DNA of 64,000 nt from Panagrolaimus kolymaensis (Eukaryota > Nematoda > Chromadorea > Rhabditida > Panagrolaimidae), in contig JAJQJQ010000002.1 in the NCBI GenBank assembly GCA_028622995.1, positions 3,720,001 through 3,784,000 of the forward strand, given 5' to 3'. Shown here one piece after another: positions 10,485 through 22,400 of this stretch. The position numbers were made by a program, and so were the translations under genes. Every line of letters begins with the position of its first letter. Position 1 is the first letter of the stretch. Below the pieces are notes generated by a model, which worked only from the letters and a program-made list of their open reading frames with translations, had not been told where the DNA came from and did no database searches.

Positions 10485-12882
10485 ATGATAAATACTTGGT
10501 TCTTGCTTTTATTTTCCTTAATTATTCCAAAATATTGCATTGGAGTGGCAATGAATTTATTAGATGCTGGAGGGCTTCAAATGCACGAACCTAATTATTG
10601 TAATGAGACCTCAATGTTGGCAGAAGTAGGACTTCAGCGATCTCCATTGGGTCAATTTATTGGTTATCCATGCAGCGCAGAATTTTATCATTGTAGATGG
10701 CAATCTGATGGATTTAGAACTTATAAAAAAACATGCAAAATGGGTAAATTGAAATAGCTTGAGATTTTATTTACTTTAAAATTTTATTTATTTATTTTAG
10801 GATTAGTTTATGATACTATGGGAACTCAAAATTGCAACTTTGATTTTAATATTAAAGGTTGCGGTTTAAGATCCGATGGCGGTAAGTATAATCTTAATTA
10901 ATCCATCGCACTTTCTTTTTTTAAATTATTTAACTAGTTTATTATAGCTGAAAATTGTCAAAAGAATGAATTTAGCTGTCCCCTTTCGGAATCGTGTGTT
11001 CCGTTGTCTCAAAGATGTGACGGGAATTACGATTGCGTTTTAGAGGAAGATGAACAAAATTGTCGTAAGTTGTTTTTATTTTCACAGTTTTTGTATTGTC
11101 CATTTTTGGTGTAGTCAATCCTAGATTAGCTTTTATTTAAATCTTCCCTGAAACAATTTTACGATAATCCTATTAAACAACATTCCAATCATTTAATCAA
11201 CAACAAAAAAACAGGAATTTATTTTTTTTCAGCCATGTGTAGCGCAGGTGAATTTCCATGCATTATTAGCGAACAATGTATTGCCAGTGGGGCTCGGTGT
11301 AATGGAGTTGTTGAGTGTGGCGATGGTACCGATGAGATGAGTTGTGAAGGTTGGTTTTAGTATAAATTTTCTTTTTAATTTAAAAATTTCTAGGATGTGG
11401 CGTTGGAATGTTCCATTGCCTTAAATCTTCTGAATGCATTCCCATTAGTCAACGTTGTGACGGAAGTCCGCAATGTACTCATGCTGAAGATGAATTACTT
11501 TGCAAAGTAACGCATGAAAGATTTTATGTTTGCGAAAATCGGCTTGATCAAGTTCCAATTGCTCAAGTTTGTGATGGAATTGGAAATTGTCCTGACGGTA
11601 GCGATGAAAAATATTGCACTGAGTCACTAAAACGTCCACCAGGTGGATCTCCACCACCTTCAGCATTTTTCCCTCTAACAAATGCAAATGAAGTTGAAGA
11701 TTATGATCGAACCCAGCAAGAAAGATATGTACAAGAACAAGGAAGAGCCGAAGAACCCGCAGCTGAAGAAGAGGATGAGGAAGAAAGTGATGATCAGCCA
11801 CCTATTGCGCCTTTATTACCACTTCTTCAATTTAATCCAACAACAACTAAAAAACCACTTACGGTTAAATTATACACCACCGCTGTGGTTGTGGAAACAG
11901 TGAGACCACCAAAAAAGATTCCATTTACAGTAACTCCATTGGAAACCAAACCGAGACCAATGACTTCAAGTATTTCTGAAGTAGCTATTACTGCGGCTCC
12001 ATTAATCACGACGCGAAGGACTCCCATCCCATATGTGCGACCATCGCTTCCGAATCGTGAGAAAGCCGTCGATAGCATCACCATCACGACCACAACTCAA
12101 GTGCCAACTATTCCCACGCGCGCCACAACCATAGAACAATCAATGGATCAACTTGAAGAAGAATTAATTGAAAAACTGGGTGCTCGATTTAATAGCCAAA
12201 ATAAATTCTCAGCAAGGTTTGATTCAAAAAGAAAAAGCAAGTTAAGAAAGATTAAGAAAAAAATTTCAGAGATATTTTGAGCAAACTCGAGACTCTTCTT
12301 GCTGCTTCCTCGGATCCATCACAAGCTTCTTCTTCCGCTTCTGCTTCAGCTTTAAGTTCATCTGCTCCTGTCTCAGCAATAGGCTCAGTTTTTGCACCAT
12401 CTTCCATTTCTACACCAAAGCCATCAGTAATCCCGCCAATTTATAACCAACATATAAAATCTAACGCTTTTCCTCCTATTCGCTTAGATCCTCTTACTAA
12501 AACGTCTGTTAATGGCCGCATAGGTGGTTTTGGGTCGCTAAAGCAACATTCTAGGGTCCGAGTTACGAGTCGTCCAACATCACGCAAATGGAGGCCATCA
12601 CTTTCGATAAACCCATCACATCGAACCACACCAGTTCCTCTCAGTGAAGCCGAAGTTGCAGTACAATTTCGACAATCAGATGCTTCAAAAACGACGACCA
12701 AATCGCCATTGGTGAGGCAACTGCCAAAATCTAAAGAAGATCCAAAGGTTGGAATTCAAGTGATGCATAAATATGTACCAGCCAAAACTGTAATATCGAC
12801 GAGAGCGGTGCCTGTCGCTGTTGCCGATCAAGAAGCCCTTAAACCCGATGAAACTTATTTTACTTATGATGAGCATCCATGA
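10485..12882 (+). CDS. Secreted chitin-binding (peritrophin-A) and LDL-receptor class A protein with mucin-like tail
   Basis: Six exons (10485-10743, 10801-10881, 10948-11064, 11233-11349, 11394-12216, 12270-12882) join in consistent phase to give 669 aa. A signal peptide covers residues 1-20. A six-cysteine chitin-binding type 2 domain spans about residues 35-110. Four LDLa modules follow, with the calcium-binding acidic pattern CDGxxxC...DE or close to it; the second reads [16 protein letters not shown]. Modules 1 and 2 are each encoded by a 117-bp exon with phase-1 ends. Module 4 ([18 protein letters not shown]) lacks one of the six cysteines. The remaining 400 or so residues are rich in Ser, Thr, Pro and Ala with acidic and basic patches, as in a glycosylated matrix protein. 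No chitin deacetylase domain follows, unlike serpentine/vermiform proteins. A role in cuticle or eggshell matrix is an inference. Confidence 0.85.
12217..12269 (+). other. 53-bp intron that restores the C-terminal frame
   Basis: Without splicing, the long LDLa exon stops at 12280. A donor gtttga at 12217 and acceptor aaatttcag at 12269 join AG|A into an arginine codon and continue into a 204-codon open frame of matching Ser/Pro-rich composition. The donor is weaker than the gtaagt used elsewhere, so partial retention is possible and would truncate the protein by about 180 residues. Confidence 0.75.
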
Positions 12883-13113
12883 CTTAATATTTTTTTAGGC
12901 TATTTTATTTTATTTTTTTGTATGTACATAAAAGAAAAAAGAGAGTATTCAAAATTTTATTTTTGTTTTTAAAAGATATGTCTGTATTTTTTTGTTTTTG
13001 CGTTGAAGAAAATTAAACTTATTGCTACTTTTTTTTATATAAAAAACAAAATATTTATATTTAAGCTAAGAAAAATATGTAACAAAACAATCAAAATATG
13101 TCAATGATAAGTT

Positions 13114-13466
13114 TTAAAAAGGATATTGTGATACTGAAACAAAAACAAGAAAATCAGTCTTGTATTTTACTTTACGATCATGTGAAATTGAAACAGAATG
13201 AATGTTGATTTGATGTCGAGTTCCTGCGGTGAGGGTTCGCTTATTAAAAACAGTAGAAGATCCGCTTGAAGTGGAATCAGTGCGAAGGAAAAATTCTGTT
13301 GGAGTTCGAATTTTAAATGATGATTTTCGAAGGACTCTTCCGTCATGATCATGTGCTGTTAATCGAATTAATGGAGTTTCAGGTGGGAGCCCTTGTTTAA
13401 CGGGAAGCAAATGGAGGTTTATGGGCGTTGAACTGCAGTTTGTACAATTTGGAATGCATTGAAGTC
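13114..13466 (-). other. him-4: Hemicentin C-terminal fibulin-type module (last exon)
   Basis: The exon begins after aaattttag in phase 2 and encodes about 115 residues, starting [10 protein letters not shown] and ending FVSVSQYPF followed by the stop. This fold and C-terminal VxVSxYPF-like ending are typical of fibulins and hemicentins. Its presence shows that the gene is complete at the 3' end. Confidence 0.85.
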
Positions 13467-16400
13467 TAAAATTTGTTATATATTAATTGGAAACTTTATA
13501 ACAGATTTGTTAATTTTTAATAACGCCAATTATAATTTGCTTATATAGCAAATTTTTATAAAAGTTTTTCTTTCACTTTCTAAAACATTAATATTTTATC
13601 ATATATACCTTAGTCACTCAAGATTAGCAAAAAAATATTTCAAGTGTGTTTAAACCCACCTAGAAGATGAAAAAAACCTTTACAGGATTTTTTCAAATTT
13701 TTTTAGGGCCTTCTGGCTTATCCCAGAAGCAAATACTTGTTTTTAAACTGTATTCTGAAGTTTTATAACTTCTTTTTACGCTCACAAATAAAAATTTTTA
13801 ATATCGATAAATCTTACGTGTCGAGGTTGAGCTTGAACTTTCTTGGACAAGGCTTAGCCAAACAAGAATAACTGCCAAGTTCGTTGAAACATAATTCTGA
13901 TTCCATACAAGCATTATCAAATTGGCATTCATCAATATCTATAAAGAAGAGATAACAATTTTTAGGTTTTAAAAGTGTCATAAAAAGTTGTATGTTTTAA
14001 AAAAATAATTTGTAGCAAAATTTTGCTTTCTTTTTTTGTTACAAACTAACTACAATTTTGTTACATTCTTTTCTATTTATTTTAACTAAAGCAACATACC
14101 AACACAACCTCCATTTTCTCCAATTGTATATCCATCTGGACATTCACATTGGTATGAACCTGGCAAATTTGTACATTTATATGCGCATGGAGCATCAAAT
14201 TCGCATTCACCAATATCTTCACATTTTCCTTTATCATAATAATAACCTGCGGGGCAATTGTGTTTATCAGCTGTATAATCCATGATTTTCAATGGATGTT
14301 GAGGATCAAGGATTAATCCTTCACAACTTCCATTTATGGCGGGAAATCCAGCAGGGCAAACACAAGCATAAGTTCCCAAAAGATTTTTACAGGTCATTGG
14401 TGCTTTACAAGGTTCTATGACACATTCATCGATATCTTCACATCGCCCTTCATCGTCAGCTTGATATCCTTCTGCACAAGTTTCTTTACATTCGAATGAT
14501 CCCTCAGTGTTTACACATTCTTGTCCCATTGCGCAATCAGCTGTTCCAAGAATGCATTCATCAATATCGATACAATTTCCATCGATGGAAGCTTTAAATC
14601 CAGCTGCACAAGGTGATTGGCATTCATAACTTCCTCCCAAATTTACACAAACACTGTTATTGTTTCCTCCAATAGATACGCATAAATCGGGATCAATAGT
14701 GCATTCATCAATATCTAAATCAAACTTTTATATTATTTTAATTTTCTTTAAAATTTTATTACCTCGACATTTGCCTTTAATTTTTGTGTAACCATCTGGA
14801 GGGCATCTTCCGAGTTTGCCAACGGTAGTAGCAATTTTAACTTCACCACCTGGACTTACATGGGGCATACTTGAAACTCGCATGGTTTCACCTTCACCAA
14901 TAAAATCATCGCCTTCTTCACCATCAAAATTAATGGTGTCTCTCCAACGAAATGGAACTTTATGTTTTTGTCCAAATTTAACGGCAGAATGACCATTTCC
15001 AACAACATGGCCTGGGCTTTCTTCAATCATATCTTCTTCCATTGGGTCAAATTCAACATTATCCTAAAAAAGATTCACCTTTATTTTCTTAAAAATTTTT
15101 TCTAATAAACTCACATAATTTCCACCAACTGGAACTTCACCTTCAAATTCTACATCCAAATCAAGAGAATCGTCAACAAAACCTTTAGCGGTTTGTTTAA
15201 CTTTCATTTTTTCGCCCGATTCAAATTCATAATTTGTTATTCTTTCGAATTTGCCAGGTCTTTGTTTAACTGCTTTTGCTCCATCCGATGCATCATAACC
15301 AAGAATGGCTAAAGGCATGGATACGGCGGCAATAATTGAACGGGTTACAGTTGTTTGGCTTCCAGCAAGATTATCTATGGTCATTCGAATATCATTTGAT
15401 TGCATATTGGGTGTAAAGTTTGCAGGTAACATTAATTCACCAAATTTAAGTGGTTTACCATTCAATTTGCCTCCAATATTTGCTGTTATAGTATTAGGGG
15501 CATCTTCAACAAATAGATCGACACCATCCCAAGATTTGCCTCGAGTGTTCCATCCACGGCATTTAAAATTACCTCTGAAAATCTTACATTTTAGTTATAC
15601 AAATATTCCGAATAAATATATTTTAACTATAGTAATCCTTCTCTAAACATTTCTCACCTATCAGAATGAAGTGAGTTTCGAATTAATAAAGAATTATTTG
15701 GAAGAACACGAATTTTATCTCCATCAGCTGCGAGATTTACATTATCTTTAGACCATCTAACTCGAGTCATGAGAGGGTTTCCTTTTTTAAGATAACAATC
15801 GATAATAACATCTTGAGTTGGATGAGAATAAATTCGAGTGGGTTTAATCTTGACAGCTGGGACTTTATCATTTGCAGTGATATATGAAACTTGGAAGCTA
15901 TCACTAGGTTCACCATCCACGAGGCAATTGATTCGATCAAGATCATCTTCCATTGCAAAATATGAAAGGACAAGGGAGCCGTTATTCATTGCATGTGTTG
16001 AATCATCGAGATGATCAACAAGCTCATTACCAATTTTCCAAACTACATGATCTGTATGAATTTTGTCATTCTTCTTGCAATTAACTATTGTAAGCTGATG
16101 TTCGGCATCATCTGATGGAGTATGAATGGGACTTTCATCAAGGATTACTTTGCTTGAAACTCGACTTTCACCAACGGAATTTATAGCAATGCATTGATAT
16201 TCACCAAAATCACTACTTGAGTTTAAAGTTTTTCTAATTTCAGTTTCACCACTTGGACTTTTTGTTCCTTCAAGCAATTTTCCATCTTTTTCAAAGAATA
16301 CTTCAGGCAATGGTGGACCTACAGCTGAGCAACGAATTCGAATGTCATCTCCCATTCTTGCAATGACATCAGTGGGTTCTTCAACAAATTGTGGGGCAAC

Positions 16401-19400
16401 TTCGATTACTTTTTCTAAAGTTCTTGCTCCACGATTTGGCAAGCATCGAACTATAGTATCATCGGTTCCATTCAAAACAATTTTATTTGGTCGATTTTCA
16501 AAATGGTCAAGATGTTTATCAGATTCAGGCAAATCTCCTCTTGCTTGTTTAAATATTCCATCAATTGGTTCTCCTTTTTCATTACATTCCGTCCAAAGAA
16601 CTTTTATCGCTTTAAATGGCACTGAAAAGAAAAAGTGGAAAATAAACAAAGTAATTTTACACGTGCCTTCCTTGCTTGCTAATGTTTTTCAATTTGAATA
16701 CATTAAACTTAAATAAAAAGTGCTTAAAAAATATTTTATTTTGTAGTTTTTTAAATAACCAAAAAAGCTTGAATTAAAGATCCTTTGCAGCTGCAGCTGA
16801 GTATTAATCCTACGGCTTTTTTTTTAAAATTATAAATGGAACAGGTGTAGTTTTGCAGAATTAGTAAAAAAAATAATAAATAAAACTTACATGAAACTGT
16901 AACTTTACGAGTGGCAACTGTTTGGCCAGCATCGCTTTTAGCAATGCAATGATAAAAGCCATCTAAAATTTTTGTTCAAAAAATGGTTCATCTTTAAATT
17001 AACCTATACTCACCATCTTCAAGTGAAATGTTTTTAATAGCCAATGATGACCCAAGGATTTGATATTCTAAAATATAATATTTGTTATTATCATGGATTT
17101 TCCACCAGTTTTAAATGTGTTTTGCTTTTGTTTTAATATGTGTGACTCACTGTAATCTTCTCTGGTGTTTTTTTTTCTTCTTCAAAAATATATGCATTTT
17201 AATTTTTGAAGTTTGAGTTTTTGTTCCATTAAAATTATTTTTAAAAAAATTCTGGAATACTCAAATTTCCTTGAAACATAACAATAATTTATTTTAGTTT
17301 TTCATTTGTTTGTTTGTTTCATAAAACTGTTTATGCATTTATTTATTTGTTTCAAAAAAGCGAGAAAAACTACTTTGTATGCATAAGTTTTTAAAAAATT
17401 TCCCTAACGTAGGAGGACTAGCTTTTCACTAAAAAATCAAAGCTTCCTCATTGAAATGGAGTTTTGTTATTTTTCAGACAAAAGGTTTGTCACGCATAGT
17501 TTAAAACTAAGTAATTTAAAACCTTATTTCCGTTGCATAATTTTTATTAAAATGTTTTGTAACTTACTATCTTCTTTCCCAATAATGTCAACATCCGGAA
17601 CTTTTAACCATGAAACCACGGGTTCAGGTATGCCTGTGGCATTACATGGAAGAATAATGTTGTCACGTAGATTTGCGGTGAAATTTGCCTTTTCATTTGA
17701 AATTTCAGGTGGAACTAAAAAATAAAAAATAAAAGAATAATCATCATCATTAAAGAGCGCGTAGAAGAAGAAAAAAGTTGTACTGTACAATATTTCGTCA
17801 TCAAATAATTTTTGAATAGCCTTAATTTTGAATTGCTTTTTTTATTATTTTCATATACCTTTTTTTAACCAAGAATAATGTTTCCTTGTATGCCCTCAAA
17901 AAATTATTCTAAAATCACGCAAAAGCTATTTTATTTAAATGTGGTTGGTTGGTTATGGCACATACAAAATTATTCCATAAAAAATGCCATACGAATTTTT
18001 AATGGTATTTTTTTTTCTTGCGTTGTTGTTAATTCATTCATTCAAAAAATAGAATGAATGAAAGCAATTATGGCGTGTTTCATGTTTTACATAACTTTTC
18101 GCTCATTTTTTATTTTCAAATATTTAAATTAAAAAAAGTTTAAATCCTTACTTAACACGAGGAGGTCGACATCTTTGTAGACGGTACCTGCCCAATTTGA
18201 AGCTCGGCAAGTATAAACGCCAGCAGCTTCCGGTTGAACGTCATGGAAGATTGCAGCGGTTTTAGAACCTTCTGCGGGAGCTAAAAAATAGAAAGTATTA
18301 GGTTTTCACTGGTTTTAAAAAAAAGTTTTAAAACCAAAATGGCTAAGGCTTAATTTTCTAAAGAGCTTTGGAAGAGTAAACTATGCTTAATTTATATTCT
18401 AAGATATATGTTTTGAGTCTCCGATGCAATGGTTGTTTACCACCATGCTGGCTTTTGAACTAAGAACATAAGAATTTGCGCGTGATAATACTATCAATGA
18501 TAGGTATATGGTATGCATATTAGAGGAATCAAATCGCACCTACACCCTTATCTTTCAAATTATTCCGGGATTAAGGATGGAATGACGGAGAAAGATTTCA
18601 TATCAATTTTTCTAATTTTTGCTAACATGTTTTTATGCCACACCTTAACTTACTAATTTCTTTTATATATAAAAGCAAGTGTAATAATCCCTCATTTATT
18701 TCATTCCATAGAAATCAAAAAGATTTCATATTTTTGGTTTTAGTTCCACAAGTTTCGTTAAAAAAAGCACATTTTAGAATGTTCACTTTTAAATTTTTGT
18801 TAAAGGACCCTGTTCATTTGATCTTTTTTTCAAACTCGCGTTTGATTATTCCCTCATGCCGCAATATTGCAAAGCCCGTAAAGTACCGTAATGTACAGTA
18901 ATTTTACGGTCAAATTACTGTACTTTACGGACTCTGCAATATTGCGGCATGAGGGAATAATCAAACGCGAGTTTGAAAAAAAGATCAAATGAACAGGGTC
19001 CTTTAAGTTAATTTTTTTTACACCGAAATTTTATATACGCTTTAAGAATATTGTTGAGTCAATGCGTTATAATTCCTGATAAAAATTAGTGCATTTTTTT
19101 GGTCCACTCTAAAACTCACCGCTGCTTGGATTTATTGAAACGTAAAAATTTAAGCTTGAAAACTGATACTTTGTTTTTTTGTTAAACTGTTTGTTATTAC
19201 TATATAAGAAAAAGCTTTTTTAAAGTAATTCACTCTTCTCCATGCAAGGAATATCTTAATCAGAACGTAATCTGTTGTTTAAATATAGTGTTTGAAGCCT
19301 TTTTTTGTTGATGCCTTGTTTCAAAGATTATATAAAAAACATTTTTTAAGACTTTGCAGCAACCACAAAAAATGTCAAATTACGCGGTTTTTTTGTACTC

Positions 19401-22400
19401 TACTATAAAAAGAATACTATAAAAACAATAAAAAGAAAAAAGGGAATAACTATTTTAATAATAAGTTTTTTTCATTTTTTTTTCATTAAAGTTTCTGTTT
19501 GAAACTTTGTGCTGCTTTTTTGATGGAACATTAAAATGCTAATTTCTTATTCCCGTTTTTTGGTTCTTTTACTTATTTTAAAATGATGACGACAAGTTTA
19601 TGCCTCCCTAATTTTGACTTACTTTTTTAGGCTAAAAATTTTATAAATTTTTGAAACCGACGTATTACGGAAACGAGACTTTTGAGAGTATCATTGTTTC
19701 AGTGAATAGAAAATGAAAAGTAATTGAGAAAGTTTGATTCTTCTTTTTTACTTTTTGCAATGAATTAATCCTCTTCTGACTTAATAGGAAATGAAAAAAA
19801 GTTGAGTAAATTCTTAGTCATTTCATTCATTCATGGATTGCCTTGGATTTGAAAAAAGTGTGAAAGAATAAAGAATGGTTAAACAAAGAATGAATGCTTG
19901 TTTTAGTTTGCCTAAAGTCAAAACACGCAAATTTATTGCTCTACCTTCACTCTCCATCTTCTCCCACTTTTTTTTATCAGGTGTTTGAAATTTTTATTAT
20001 TTAAAAAAAGCAATGTTATGATATCAAAAAAATAATTTTAATCCAATATTTTTTCCTGCCTTTAATCCTCCTTCGTTATGAAAAAATGTTTTTTATATGT
20101 TTGAGCAATTTTTCTGTTTCTCGAATCTGTTGACTTTGAGCTTCTATCTTCACAGTGCTTCATTCCTTTATTTACAGTACAAAAATATTTTTGCGGGGAT
20201 AAAAAAAACACAGGGGAGGAGATAATCTCTCGAATGGCGAAAATATTTTCCGGTTATGGTTTCTTCATTTTTTATTTTAAATCCAATTTAATGTGTTTTT
20301 CTTTTAAATAAAAATTTGAAATAATTTTTTTGACGTAAACTTTAAAGGAAAAAAAATTTTCCCATCAAAAAATGGTTATTGCTAAATTTCATGAGTTTTT
20401 TTCTCAGACTTTTAAAATCACGCTTCCAAAATCTCGAGTCTTTTTTCTTTTTTTGGACAATTTTTTTTCCTAATGACCTACTTCTAACTTATATGTGTTT
20501 TTTTATGCATGCGCGTCAATACAAATTTTGGGTATCTACGTGGATATAAAAAAGAAAGGAGAAAAACTTACGATGTTCTAATGTTTTATTATCTTTCAGC
20601 CAAGAAATTTGTGGTGGAGGAATTCCAACCGCTTCACAAAGTAATTCAGCATCTTCACCTTTTTTAACAACAATTCGACCAAGTTCTTCATTAATTTTTG
20701 GCGGAACTAAAAAATAAAAATATTTTGTGGTAATTCAAAAAACATGATGAGATTAAGCTGTAATATTTTTGCATTTGTTACAATCTTTTTTATTATTATT
20801 CTTCAAAATTCTATGATTTCTTGCAAACGTAAGTACTTCAACTTTGGTTTTTTTAAAGATTGAACTTTGATTATTAATATTTTTTAGCTACTTCACGATT
20901 TAATTTTGCGGAAATTGAACGTGAATTGCAAAAATATAATCAAAGCCCACATGAAGCTGAACAAGCTTTAGGCGGAAACGAAGAAATCAGTGAAAAAGAT
21001 TTGGAATTGCTTGGTTTAATTGGTACGGAACTTAAAGAAATGCGTCGTTCAATTCCACAACAATTTTTTACCAATAATAATCAAATGAATCACATTAATA
21101 ATATCCCTTATTTTGGTTATAATAAAATGCATAACATGTAAAAATTATATTTTTTGTTACTTTTTATAAAAATAAAAATTTTGAAAAAAAAGTTTAAAAA
21201 ATATATTGTTTACCTCCAACATAAAGTTTTGTTGTTTGTGTTGCATTTCCTGCTTGATTCATTGCTATACATTTATAAGTTCCTTCATCATTTAACATTG
21301 TGGATTCTATTTTTAATTGTTTTCCTTCAATCTTGGGATTGGTATCAAAGCGGGAAAGAGTAACACCATCTTTTTGCCATTCAATTTCTGTATCAGAGAG
21401 GTCAACTTGAAAATCACAGAATAGCATAGTAGGATCACTTTCCGAAACATTTAGAGATTGAGTGCCTTCTTTGGTAAGAACTGGAGGAGCTGTAAAATTT
21501 ATTAAGTAATTTTTTAGCTATTTTAATTTCGGAATAAAAATTTTCACTAACCGATAGTTTTAACAACAAATTCAACTTCATCAAGTCCAGCATCATTGTG
21601 AACTGTGCATCTGAAAATTGAAGTTTCCTTTTGTGGAGATTCTTTTACATAAAGTGTATCATCTTCAATTTTGTATTCTGTTGTTAAAGATGTTTCAATG
21701 TTTTCATTGTTTAATTCCCATGTGACAGAAGGCATTGGATGACCACTTGCTCCACATTTCAAGCTGAATCCTTCTCCAAGCGCAACAATGGTTTCATTTG
21801 GTGAAGTTGAAGTGATTTTTGGTGTTACTAAAAATTATTTTTTGTATTTTTATTTTTTTGACGTCGTCAATTAATCCCTTTCAGCACTCACCTAATACTT
21901 CAAGGGTGAATGCTTGTTGAACACTTCCAGCTTCGTTCTGAGCCATACATAGATAAATTCCTTTAAAAAAATTATTATTTTATTATAACTTTAAATTGAG
22001 CATCACCCTACCCGAATCTGTATCTGAACGAGTGTCAACAATTTTAAGGGTATTATTTTCAATTATATATCGAATATTAGTTTCAAGACGCATTCCATTT
22101 CTTAACCATGTAATTTTTGGTGTTGGCTCGCCTGTGGCATTACAAACAAGTTTTGCAACTTTTCCTTCAAGAGTTTGGAACGTTCCTGTGTTTGCTATTG
22201 CTGGTTTTTCTAAAAAACACAAAGTTGAAAAAATTACTTAAAAACAGAAAGTGTACGATCAACATCAACATTATAATCCAATGTATCATTTCCAGCGGAA
22301 TTTATTGCAAGGCAACGGTATATTCCTTGTGAATTTAGACTGACATTTGAAATCTGCAAACAAAAAGGTTTCATTGTTTATTATGGAATCATCGCTATAT

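Noticed and set aside
18635..18901. Plus-strand frame at the palindrome
   Set aside because: It runs into the hairpin arm and has no other support.
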